A stretch of 64,000 nucleotides of DNA. Source: Pelodera strongyloides. Taxonomy: Eukaryota > Nematoda > Chromadorea > Rhabditida > Rhabditidae. The notes beneath the pieces were generated by a model that did no database searches, was not told where the DNA came from, and saw only the letters and a program-made list of their open reading frames with translations. Shown here piece by piece: positions 1 through 12,300 of the stretch. The first letter of the stretch is position 1. The number at the start of each line of letters is the position of its first letter. The DNA lies in contig JAANDG010000628.1 of the NCBI GenBank assembly GCA_036852015.1, forward strand, positions 1-64,000, in the 5' to 3' direction. Both the position numbers and the translations under genes were made by a program.

Positions 1-515
1 ACGATCGTCCACGGCAATCGTACAAAATTAGCATAGGATACATAGGATTTGCTTATCATATGCAAATTTTCCAAAGGGGCTGGCATTTCGCTTTAAGCGA
101 TATGGCATGTGGTTTCAACGTATATTGATTCATTGCCTTCCCAGCTATTATGTGTGTTCCATTGTGTGTTCTCGAACATACAAACTCAAAATTTGCATAC
201 AGTACATGGGATTGCAGTTGTCCAGCTACTAATACCATTCTATTGGGAACCTCGTGATTCGTTTTTGATCTCACCGACCTGACCTTTGCCTTACAGTTTA
301 CATAAGTAGTTTCTTTTCATTGTATACTTTATTTCAGTCTACCAGTCGTGCACCTTCGAAGACCCTCAGTGGAGATGCGCTACGGATGCTGACCGCGCTA
401 AATAATCAACTGCTTAGGGTTAGACTTTATTATCTGTGGGTTAGAAACCTAAGCATTACTCTGGTCTCCAACCGCGCAGCGCACCCCCAGCCAGGAGAGC
501 TCGCCCCTTCTTTTT
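1..515. other. Non-coding flank with a MITE-like end
   Basis: I see no convincing exon here. At about 88-120 the sequence reads CTTTAAGCGATATGGCATGT, which matches the terminus of the TTAAAGCG/CACGTG inverted-repeat family found at 28591, 33688 and 51535, so the left part probably holds a decayed copy. The rest is unassigned. Confidence 0.4.
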
Positions 516-625
516 ACCCCCCTACGCGGCTGGCCGGTGCCCCCCTACGCGGCTAGCCGGTGCCCCCCTACGCGGCTAGCCGGTGCCCCCCTACGCGGCT
601 GGCCGGTGCCCCCCTGCGCGGTTAG
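516..625. repeat. 23-bp GC-rich tandem repeat, about 4.5 copies
   Basis: The unit CCCCCCTACGCGGCTGGCCGG plus TG repeats at a 23-bp spacing, with GGCTGG/GGCTAG variants. The short frames that run through it are made by the repeat and are not genes. Confidence 0.9.
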
Positions 626-671
626 CCCTCCAATTCAAAAATAAAAAGACAGACCACATTCCCAAAACAAA

Positions 672-753
672 TGCACCGAAAAGGAATCGAACCTACGAAA
701 TTCACTAATTATGTTCTGAAGCAAGCGCCTTAGACCACTCGGCCACAAGGCGC
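672..753 (-). pseudogene. tRNA-Leu(CAG)-like pseudogene
   Basis: On the minus strand a type II tRNA-like sequence begins GCGCCTTGTGGCCGAGTGGT and keeps the A box (TGGCCGAGTGG), a GCC/GGC D stem, the loop TTCAGAA (anticodon CAG), a small AATT/AATT variable arm and the B box GGTTCGATTCC. The anticodon stem (CTTGC against CATAA) does not pair, and the acceptor and T stems have mismatches. I read it as a decayed tRNA gene or tRNA-derived repeat rather than a working tRNA. Confidence 0.6.
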
Positions 754-784
754 ATGTCTAATAAACGAAAAGAAACATTGGGTG

Positions 785-1035
785 GTGACAGCGGATATTT
801 CGAAATTGCGCGGCTGGGTGCGCGGTTGGCTGGGGGCCCCCTGCGCGGTTGACTGGGGGTGCGCTGCACGGTTGAGGACCGGAGCCCCGCGGCACCGCGC
901 ACCCAGTTTGCAAACTACGCGGCTGGCCGGGGCCCCTCTGCGCGGTACGCGGCTGGCTACGCCCGCACTCCAATTTGCGCGGCTGGCTGCGCATGCGCTC
1001 CACTTTGCGCGGCTGGTACGCGGTGCGCTGCGCAC
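785..1035. repeat. GC-rich degenerate repeat island
   Basis: Many irregular copies of TGCGCGGCTGG and TGCGCGGTTGG on the plus strand, related in wording to the 23-bp repeat at 516-625. Open frames occur on both strands only because stop codons are rare in this composition. Confidence 0.7.
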
Positions 1036-1857
1036 CCAGGAACGTAGTAGAGGCTTTATTATCTGCGACGAGAGGAGCATCGTGCCCGACGACTGCTGCC
1101 GACACTCATGACATTCCGGGTTCCGGGCCCTCTGTCTGCGGGGCTTTCTATGGGGATGACGTGGGTCTTTAGGGGCTTCGTAGCCATAATCCTTCAAACA
1201 AGAAGTCGAATAGTGAGTCTAAGCCTTGACCTAGACGTCTACCCTAGGCCCAAGGCGGCTCCTGAAAATCGAGTTTCTATCATGGGCGTGGTGTAAGAAC
1301 TTTAGGGGGTTCGTTTTTTTCGTTTCTCGAACTACCCATTCGTAGTGCTGTTTCGAAAGGCCAGGGCTCTGTATATAGGTGTGATACTCCGTGAACTGCA
1401 CACAATTATCTGAAACTTATTATGTTCAATTTGAGGAGTCTTTTCGCCGAGCTGCCACTATTGCCAAGAGCGCTGGACGTCAAACAACCACAATGGAAGA
1501 TTTCAAGAGGATCTTACCCCAGATTTTGCTAGATTTTGCAGTCTAGATCTCGTTTTTGTAGTTTCAGGTCCTACGGTGACGGTAAGGCTTTCCATAATTA
1601 GATTATGTTTAGATTGACCTCTTTCTCCCTTTTCGCACAAATTAACTTTAGCCTAGTTGTTTGAAGCCTTGCACTGATAGTGTGATATTCCGTACTTGGT
1701 TTGACCCATTGTAAACTTATTTCCCTTCATTTCAGGATCACAAGACACATGGTTTACGATCTCAGTAATTTTATGATTTCACTTGTCTAAATTTTCGTCA
1801 TTTATACTTCTTCGACTTTCTAGCTGTGTGCCGTTTTCTTTTCTAACTTGTCTGTAA
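1036..1857. other. No recognisable gene
   Basis: Mixed-composition sequence with no long frame, exon-like stretch or clear repeat. Nothing could be assigned. Confidence 0.4.
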
Positions 1858-2121
1858 TGGGGTTGCCAAGTATGCCAAGAACCGCGAGTTTTCCTTGCAA
1901 GTATCAATTCGCAAAATCATGTGCTTTTTACACACATTTACCGTAATTTTGACACATCCGCACTATAGAAAATCCGCCATTAAAGACATTTTTTGTTGAA
2001 CAAATGGTCCCGTGGCGATCGGTAGTAAAAACTGCCTGTAGATATTCTCGTGTAGTGCTAAGATACGGTAAATTTTTCGATACTTGCAAGGAAAATCGGG
2101 CATACTTGCAAACCCCATAAC
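1858..2121. mobile_element. MITE-like inverted-repeat element, about 264 bp
   Basis: The left end TGGGGTTGCCAAGTATGCC and a following TTTTCCTTGCAAGTATC block recur inverted at the right end (GATACTTGCAAGGAAAA, then GGCATACTTGCAAACCCCA). Half of the same element recurs at 36028-36083. There is no coding capacity, which fits a non-autonomous DNA element. Confidence 0.75.
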
Positions 2122-2431
2122 ACTATACGCAAACAAACGGGCACTCAGATTGAGTACTATAGTACTGAGCCCTTTAACACGACGAGAATAGACGGATTTC
2201 TCAATTCTTTATTATATTATGCTCTAGCTTTTCACAATATTCACATTTTCTCTCGAAATATTCTTTAAAATAAACATGTACTCAGGGCATATAGCAACAT
2301 GAATGGGCGAACTAGAATATTTACAGTATATATATAATTGAAAAGGTGTGTCAAACTTATATCATTATCATAGTTCTTCTAACAATAAGCTCAAGTCCAA
2401 TATTTAGCCCAAGCTTCAACCCGACCTAGGC
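2122..2431. other. 3' flank of the first DUF4139 gene
   Basis: AT-rich sequence downstream of the stop at 2432 (minus strand). A minus-strand AATAAAG near 2207-2213 could serve as the polyadenylation signal. No other feature is seen. Confidence 0.35.
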
Positions 2432-3270
2432 CTAAAATTTCTCCTGAAAATCGAGTTTCTCTGTTCCGGGGAAGTCGATCTGGTATTTAACAAGGAGTTC
2501 CTGCTTTGACTGTTGATCGACGGCCACGGTCCATTCAAGATTGTTTGATGAATTAATGACAGCTCCCAGTTTTCTTGCCTCACCCTCGGAGACGGTACCC
2601 GTTGTTGCGGGTGGGTGGATCAGTTTTACCTGAAGTAGATTTGTTAATCAGTTAGAAAGATACCAAAGGCAATCCTCCCACCGTGACCCTGATACAGGCA
2701 TTATGACAGTGGGAGCCTCCCTGGTTGGGAGAAACTGTCTCAACACCTCACTAATTAGTGTGATCCTCTGCTTCTCCCACCTCCTACTGGGAGACTGGGA
2801 GCACACCCCCAGTATTACTGCATACGTCTGCAGATATGCCAACTCAAATTGTACATCTTTCCGCAACCCCCCAATCTGTGGGCTTCGTTTTTCGCTGTTG
2901 CACTCCTTTTTTTGCGCATTTCAAAGTAGGAGCTGTCGGCCAAGTAATCCAGGTATAACTATTCTAATGGAATTATGAACTGAAGAATAGATACCTTGAT
3001 CTTCTCATCAGTCGATCTCGGCACATGCTCCTTGATGGTGACCACGACAACCTCATTCTTCGTGTTCTTGACGGTGATCAGCTGCTGCTTCACCGAAGTC
3101 GAGTTCTTATTGATGATACCCACCTGGAACCGGGTACAGTTATACGATTAATGTGGCTCTTTACCCATTGTCACCTACGGACCTACGGTAGTCTGGGATC
3201 TGGGAAAAATAATTAAAATCTGAAGCTATGCTATGGGAAACAGTCGAGCTGTGTTTCAATATATGAGGGT

Positions 3271-3332
<62 letters not shown>

Positions 3333-3342
3333 GGGGGGGATA

Positions 3343-3380
<38 letters not shown>

Positions 3381-6300
3381 CGGGGGGGGGGGGGGGGGGG
3401 GTGGAGTTGGTCAAGATACGTTTCAATATATGAGGGTGGAGTTGGTCAAGATACGTTTCAATATATGAGGGTGGAGTTGGTCAAGATACGTTTCAATATA
3501 TGAGGGTGGAGTTGGTCAAGATACGTTTCAATATATGAGGGTGGAGTTGGTCGATACGTTTCAATATATGAGGGTGGAGTTGGTCAAGTTTCAATATATG
3601 AGGGGGGTTGTCAGATACGTTTCAATATATGAGGGTGGAGTTGGTCAAGATACGTTTCAATATATGAGGGTGGGGTGAGTTGGTCAAGATACGTTTCAAT
3701 ATATGAGGGTGGAGTTGGTCAAGATACGTTTCAATATATGAGGGTGGAGTTGGTCAAGATACGTTTCAATATATGAGGGTGGAGTTGGTCAAGATACGTT
3801 TCAATATATTAGGGTGGAGTTGGTCAAGATACGTTTCAATATATGAGGGTGGAGTTGGTCAAGATACGTTTCAATATATGAGGGTGGAGTTGGTCAAGAT
3901 ACGTTTTCAATATGAGGGTGGGTTGGTCAAGATACGTTTTCAATATATGAGGGTGGAGTTGGTTCAATATTCGTTTCAATATATGGGGTTTGGTCAAGAT
4001 ACGTTTCAATATATAGGGTGGGAGTTGGTCAAGATACGTTTCAATATATGAGGGTGGAGTTGGTCAAGATACGTTTCAATATATGAGGGTGGAGTTGGTT
4101 TCAAGAGTTTCATATAGAGGGTGGAGTGGTCAAGATACGTTTTCAATATATGAGGGTGAAATTGGTCAGATACGTTTCAATATAAGGGTGGAGTTGGTCA
4201 ATACGTTTCATATATGAGGGTGGAGTTGTTCAAGATACGTTTCAATATATGAGGGTGGAGTTGGTCAAGATACGTTTCAATATATGAGGGTGGAGTTGGT
4301 CAAGATACGTTTCAATATATGAGGGTGGAGTTGTTCAAGATACGTTTCAATATATGAGGGTGGAGTTGTTCAAGATACGTTTCAATATATGAGGGTGGAG
4401 TTGTTCAAGATACGTTTCAATATATGAGGGTGGAGTTGGTCAAGATACGTTTCAATATATGAGGGTGAAGTTGGTCAAGATACGTTTCAATATAAGGGTG
4501 GAGTTGGTCAAGGAACGTTTCAATATATGAGGGGAGTTGGTCAGATACGTTCAAATGAGGTGGGGTTGGTCAAGATACGTTTCAATATATGAGGGTGGAG
4601 TTGGTCAAGATACGTTTCAATATATGAGGGTGGAGTTGGTCAAGATACGTTTCAATATATGAGGGTGGAGTTGTTCAAGATACGTTTCAATATATGAGGG
4701 TGGAGTTGTTCAAGATACGTTTCAATATATGAGGGTGGAGTTGGTCAAGATACGTTTCAATATATGAGGGTGGAGTTGGTCAAGATACGTTTCAATATAT
4801 GAGGGTGGAGTTGGTCAAGATACGTTTCAATATATGAGGGTGGAGTTGGTCAAGATACGTTTCAATATATGAGGGTGGAGTTGGTCAAGATACGTTTCAA
4901 AATATATGAGGGTGGAGTTGGTCAAGATACGTTTCAATATATGAGGGTGGATTGGTCAAGATACGTTTCAATATAAGGGTGGAGTTGGTCAAGATACGTT
5001 TCAATATATGAGGGTGGAGTTGGTCAAGATACGTTTCAATATATGAGGGTGGAGTTGGTCAAGATACGTTTCAATATATGAGGGTGGAGTTGGTCAATAT
5101 ACGTTTCAATATATGAGGGTGAAAGTTGGTCAAGATACGTTTCAATATATGAGGGTGGAGTTGGTCAATATACGTTTCAATATATGAGGGTGGAGTTGGT
5201 CAAGATACGTTTCAATATATGAGGGTGGAGTTGGTCAAGATACGTTTCAATATATGAGGGTGGAGTTGGTCAAGATACGTTTCAATATATGAGGGTGGAG
5301 TTGGTCAAGATACGTTTCAATATATGAGGGTGGAGTTGGTCAAGATACGTTTCAATATATGAGGGTGTGGGGTTGGTCAAGATACGTTTCAATATATGAG
5401 GGTGGAGTTGGTCAAGATACGTTTCAATATATGAGGGTGGAGTTGGTCAAGATACGTTTCAATATATGAGGGTGGAGTTGGTCAAGATACGTTTCAATAT
5501 ATGAGGGTGGAGTTGGTCAAGATACGTTTCAATATATGAGGGTGGAGTTGGTCAAGATACGTTTCAATATATGAGGGTTGGAGTTGGTCAAGATACGTTT
5601 CAATATATGAGGGTGGAGTTGGTCAAGATACGTTTCAATATATGAGGGTGGAGTTGGTCAATATACGTTTTCAATATATGAGGGTGGAGTTGGTTCAAGA
5701 TACGTTTCAATATATGAGGGTGGAGTTGGTCAATATACGTTTCAAATATGAGGGTGGAGTTGGTCAAGATACGTTTCAATATATGAGGGTGGAGTTGGTC
5801 AAGATACGTTTTCAATATATGAGGGTGGAGTTGGTCAATATACGTTTTCAATATATGAGGGTGGAGGTTGGTCAAGATACGTTTCACTATATGGAGGGTG
5901 GAGTTGGTCAAGATACGTTTCAATATATGAGGGTGGAGAGTTGGTCAAGATACGTTTCAATATATGAGGGTGGAGTTGGTCAAGATACGTTTCAATATAT
6001 GAGGGTGGAGTTGGTCAAGATACGTTTCAATATATGAGGTGGGTTGGAGTTGGTCAAGATACGTTTTCAATATATGAGGGTGGAGTTGGTCAAGATACGT
6101 TTCAATATATGAGGGTGGAGTTGGTCAAGATACGTTTCAATATATGAGGGTGGAGTTGGTCAAGATACGTTTCAATATATGAGGGTGGAGTTGGTCAAGA
6201 TACGTTCAATATATGAGGGTGAGTTGGTCAAGATACGTTTCAATATATGAGGGTGGAAGATTGGTCAAGATACGTTTCAATATATGAGGGTGGAGTTGGT

Positions 6301-9300
6301 CAAGATACGTTTCAATATATGAGGGTGGAGTTGGTCAAGATACGTTTCAATATATGAGGGTGGAGTTGGTCAAGATACGTTTCAATATATGAGGGTGGAG
6401 TTGGTCAATATACGTTTCAATATATGAGGGTGGAATTGGTCAAGATACGTTTCAATATATGAGGGTGGAGTTGGTCAAGATACGTTTCAATATATGAGGG
6501 TGGAGTTGGTCAAGATACGTTTCAATATATGAGGGTGGAGTTGGTCAAGATACGTTTCAATATATGAGGGTGGAGTTGGTCAATACGTTTCAATATATGA
6601 GGGTGGAGTTGGTCAAGATACGTTTCAATATATGAGGGTGGAGTTGGTCAAGATACGTTTCAATATATGAGGGTGGAGTTGGTCAAGATACGTTTCAATA
6701 TATGAGGGTGGAGTTGGTCAAGATACGTTTCAATATATGAGGGTGAAATTGGTCAAGATACGTTTCAATATATAAGGGTGGAGTTGGTCAAGATACGTTT
6801 CAATATATGAGGGTGGAGTTGGTCAAGATACGTTTCAATATATGGGGTGGAGTTGGTCAAGATACGTTTCAATATATGAGGGTGGAGTTGGTCAAGATAC
6901 GTTTCAATATATGAGGGTGGAGTTGTTCAAGATACGTTTCAATATATGAGGGTGGAGTTGGTCAAGATACGTTTCAATATATGAGGGTGGAGTTGTTCAA
7001 GATACGTTTCAATATATGAGGGTGGAGTTGTTCAAGATACGTTTCAATATATGAGGGTGGAGTTGTTCAAGATACGTTTCAATATATGAGGGTGGAGTTG
7101 GTCAAGATACGTTTCAATATATGAGGGTGGAGTTGGTCAAGATACGTTTCAATATATGAGGGTGGAGTTGGTCAAGATACGTTTCAATATATGAGGGTGG
7201 AGTTCAAGATACGTTTCAATATATGAGGGTGGAGTTGGTCAAGATACGTTTCAATATAGGAGGGTGGAGTTGGTCAAGATACGTTTCAATATATGAGGGT
7301 GGAGTTGGTCAAGATACGTTTCAATATATGAGGGTGGAGTTGGTCAAGATACGTTTCAATATATGAGGGTGGAGTTGGTCAAGATACGTTTCAATATATG
7401 AGGGTGGAAGTTGGTTCAAGATACGTTTTCAATATATGAGGGTGGAGTTGGTCAAGATACGTTTCAATATATGAGGGTGGAGTTGGTCAAGATACGTTTC
7501 AATATATGAGGGTGGAGTTGGTCAAGATACGTTTCAATATATGAGGGTGGAGTTGTTCAAGATACGTTTCAATATATGAGGGTGGAGTTGGTCAAGATAC
7601 GTTTCAATATATGAGGGTGGAGTTGTTCAAGTCAATAGATGGAGTTGGTCAAGATACGTTTCAATATATGAGGGTGGAGTTGGTTCAAGATACGTTTCAA
7701 TATATGAGGGTGGAGTTGGTCAAGATACGTTTCAATATATGAGGGTGGAGTTGGTCAAGATACGTTTCAATATATGAGGGTGGAGTTGGTCAAGATACGT
7801 TTCAATATATGAGGGTGGAGTTGGTCAAGATACGTTTCAATATATGAGGGTGGAGTTGGTCAAGATACGTTTCAATATATGAGGGTGGAGTTGGTCAAGA
7901 TACGTTTCAATATATGAGGGTGGAGTTGGTCAAGATACGTTTCAATATATGAGGGTGGAGTTGGTCAAGATACGTTTCAATATATGAGGGTGGAGTTGGT
8001 TCAAGATACGTTTCAATATATGAGGGTGGAGTTGGTCAAGATACGTTTCAATATATGAGGGTGGAGTTGTTCAAGATACGTTTCAATATATGAGGGTGGA
8101 GTTGGTCAAGATACGTTTCAATATATGAGGGTGGAGTTGGTCAAGATACGTTTCAATATATGAGGGTGGAGTTGTTCAAGATACGTTTCAATATATGAGG
8201 GTGGAGTTGGTCAAGATACGTTTCAATATATGAGGGTGGAGTTGGTTCAAAGATACGTTTCAATATATGAGGGTGGAGTTGTTCAAGATACGTTTCAATA
8301 TATGAGGGTGGAGTTGGTCAAGATACGTTTCAATATATGAGGGTGGAGTTGGTCAAGATACGTTTCAATATATGAGGGTGGAGTTGGTCAAGATACGTTT
8401 CAATATGAGGGTAGTTGGTCAAGATACGTTTCAATATATGAGGGTGGAGTTGGTTCAAGATACGTTTCAATATATGAGGGTGGAGTTGGTCAAGATACGT
8501 TTAATATATGAGGGTGGAGTTGGTCAAGATACGTTCAAGATATATGGTCAACGATGGAGTGGTCAAGATACGTTCAATATATGAGGGTGGAGTTGGTCAA
8601 GATACGTTTCAATATATGAGGTGGAGTTGGTCAAGATACGTTTCAATATATGAGGGTGGAGTTGGTCAAGATAACGTTTCAATATATGAGGGTGGAGTTG
8701 GTCAGAGATACGTTTCAATATATGAGGGTGAGTGGTCAAGATACGTTTCAATATATGAGGGTGGAGTTGGTCAAGATACGTTTCAATATATGAGGGTGGA
8801 GTTGTTCAAGATACGTTTCAATATATGATAGGGTGGAGTTGGTCAAGATACGTTCAATATATGAGGGTGGAGTTTGGTCAAGATACGTTTCAATATATGA
8901 GGGTGGAGTTGGTCAAGATGTTCAAGATACGTTGGGGTGGGTTGGTCAAGATACGTTTCAATATATGAGGGTGGAGTTGTCAAGATAGTTTCAATATGAT
9001 GGAGTTGGTCAATACGTTTCAATATATGAGGGTGGAGTGGTCAAGATACGTTTCAATATATGAGGGTGGAGTTGGTCAAGATACGTTTCAATATATGGGT
9101 GGAGTTGGTCAAGATACGTTTCAATGAGGGGAGTTGTCAAGATACGTTTCAATATATGAGGGTGGAGTTGGTCAAGATACGTTTCAATATATGAGGGTGG
9201 AGTTGTTCAAGATACGTTTCAATATATGAGGGTCGAGTTGTTCAAGATACGTTTCAATATATGAGGGTGGAGTTGGTCAAGATACGTTTCAATATCAAAA

Positions 9301-12300
9301 CTTTCAAATTATAAGGACTACGCCTTGGAATTACAGTAAGAAAACTATTTCGTGAAGTCATAATTATTACCTAACAACTTTCTAATTTATGATATAGTGA
9401 AGGGAAGCAAATCCATTATACCGTATACAGTCAATGCCCAACAAAGAAGCAATCACTCAGTCAATAATTACTCAATCGATACCTCTCCTTGTACTTGATG
9501 AGCCGGTTTGTAATCGACACGCACTGCTGCATCGACGCCAAGCGACACTGTGAAATGTTCGCCCGGCGAGACAGCCTTGAGCTGGGTCTGCAAGAAAATG
9601 ATACTTAAATATAAACTTTTACTATCCTTTGTGTGAACAAGAAAGATAATAATTCAGTAACTACAGTGACAAGTAAAATGCAACTTCGGTGGCAACACAT
9701 GCCCAGTTTCATAAAAAAGTCACGTACAAAATTTGCTCTTGTGCGCTAGAAACCGAACAATTGTCCCGCCTGTTCATTTGGGCAACACGAGTGAGTGAGA
9801 TAGTCAAACATTCAGTCAATCAGTATTTCAGCAGCTCAAATTCAAAGTACCTTGCTGATGAAGTTTCCATCGAGGAACACAGAAGCTTCTCCGGGGAGGA
9901 AAGGTAGATCTGAGGTGTTGGTAGCAGACGCAGTCAGGAAGACGTTGGTGTCTTTAGAAGGCACACACTCGTGTCCCAGGCTTGGGTTGACTGTCGCCAC
10001 ACCGATGGTCACCTGGAAAGGGGAAATATTAAGGGAAGCCAAATAAAGGTGGTTACCGTAGGTGAGACAAACAACCTAATGAAAAGTATTCCGTATATCC
10101 TTCTTAGGGTCTTAGGGTTCCCTTCGGTTGACGTTCTTTCTTTGTATTGATTGTTAGCCAATACACCGTTATTATTATATAGCATCCTCAAGGAAAAATA
10201 AATCACAGGATAACTTTTCACGTGCGTATGACTCTGATTTCGTTGACAAGATATCAGGAATTTTCCAAAGATATCGATTTTAACTTTAGATATGTACATG
10301 GAATTGTTACCTTATGCGACGAACCATCTGGAGGGATGGCAGCCGGGCGGGCGATGAGGAATTCGGTGGAGAGTGCCTGCTCGCTCACGGTCGACGTCTG
10401 AAACCGAATACAGTAAGCCATACTGAACATGAAAGATGGGGAGAGTAAGTGTTATGGGCCTGTCCTCTTAAATCACAAGCCTTCAAGAACACACATAAAG
10501 CCTAAATACATCGCCCTTGTTTCCTAGATTGTCCATGTTTTCTCTAAGCTCCTGCGGGAGGTTTGGGAGGATACTCCCTGCTTCACGCATACGGCTACGC
10601 TACATGTCCCTCGCCTAGTCTACACGCTGTAGCGTTCCGTTACCGCATAAGTCATCTCCAAGCGATCTTCCTGAGCGCATTCCATTCGCATCGGAGCAGA
10701 TTCCATGTACGAGTAGCGCACCGGAGCTGCCTGAAATATCATGCAAAAATCAGGGGAAATATGCAAATTCACTCACGGCCACTTGCATATCCATCTCGGG
10801 CGCGCACCGCATACTCTTCTTCATACATCTTTCCATCATTTGTGGTTGCGCACTATAGCAGACACCCTGCAAGTCAGAAAAGCTAAAGTTACTGTGATAA
10901 AAACGCCCCTTTGCCTAACGAACCTATTTCTACAAAGGTAATTTCGGCCCCCCCCCCCCACTCCCCCCGGGATTATAACTTTATAACCTTGGTCTATACT
11001 ACGCACTTTCCGTAGAATTTGTGGAAATTTGTATGTGCGACTGTGATCTCGCACAGTTAAAGAGCGCGGCACACAACCTGCGCACAACTTAACACAATCG
11101 GGCACACGCCGCAATATTTATGGCATAAAAAATTATTCTCACCACGACTTCCTGGGGTGGTTGATATAAATGGACATCGAGGGTTCCCAACTCGGGCACA
11201 TTGCCACCGACACACGGGCGGGCAGTGGAGAGTACAAGCTGGCAACTGAAGAGGATAATATACATATTTATAAAGATAAAGACCACATAAGTATGTAGAC
11301 CTCCTGACATAAGTAGCTAGACCCCCTGATCTTTCTATTTGGTTTCTACCTGATTATGTACACTGTACACTGTACACTTAAAGAGTGGAATAAACAGTAT
11401 AAGATAGAACAAAGACATAAACAGTATAAGATAGAACACAGATAAGGGCTGATTTCTTCAAAGGCACAAAAATATAAATCTCAGCCTACCCATCCCAAGT
11501 CTCGCCGGTTGATTGCTGCACTCCACCGTAATAGGCAATCTGAACGCAATAAGAATTTACTTTATTTAAGTTTACCGTGCCTAAATGTTTAACTAAGAAA
11601 TTCTACTGGCCTAGGCTCGTTACAAAGTTATTCAGAATTATCGGGTGTAGAAATCAGGATAACCGTGAAACCCCTAGCTCTCAAAGCGGAGAAAAAGCTT
11701 CACCATATTGAGGTTCCCTTTCTAGTAGCTTGAGTCAAAAACTTGCATGAGCAATACGTAAGCAAACCCACCTGCATCTCCGCATTATCGTCATCTGTAT
11801 TGACGCGTACGTCATAAGTGGGCCTCCATGAAGCACCGTACAGTTGATAGGTGAGGGTGAGTTCAGCCGCACCACCATCGGCGCTCTCAAGTACGACAGT
11901 CACGGTCCTGCAGAGGTATATGTATAATAATAATAATAATAATTTATTACGCACAAAGACAATCAAAGAAAGCAATGTAACGTGCAATTTGTGTTATAAA
12001 ATACACATACTAAATCAAAAAAACATAATAAAGTGGTAGTAAAATATGCCACAACACGCAAAATGTACTTTGAAAGTGTACGCTAATTACGTTGGTGCAG
12101 AACGATCCTGTTAGTACAGTATGACCGTCATGTATTTAGATGAGTTACGTGAAAGAGAGTACCGTAATTGCGTGTAATAACTTCCTCGCTTTAAACGTGA
12201 TGGTAGTTGGTACAGTATGACCCATTTTTACTTATTCCTGGTATGTTCTAGTTTTATAACAAAATAAAAAAACTGAACATACTTGACCGCATCCGGATAC

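Noticed and set aside
705..1197. Overlapping 110-155 residue frames on both strands
   Set aside because: GC-rich degenerate repeats and a tRNA-like sequence account for the open frames; no domain or splice structure is seen.
3233..9290. Several 70-130 residue frames across the 35-bp array on both strands
   Set aside because: They follow the repeat period, change frame with each unit and lie inside an intron; they are products of the repeat.
3400..9290. CRISPR-like regular repeats
   Set aside because: Units are directly abutting with no unique spacers, and the sequence is from a eukaryote.
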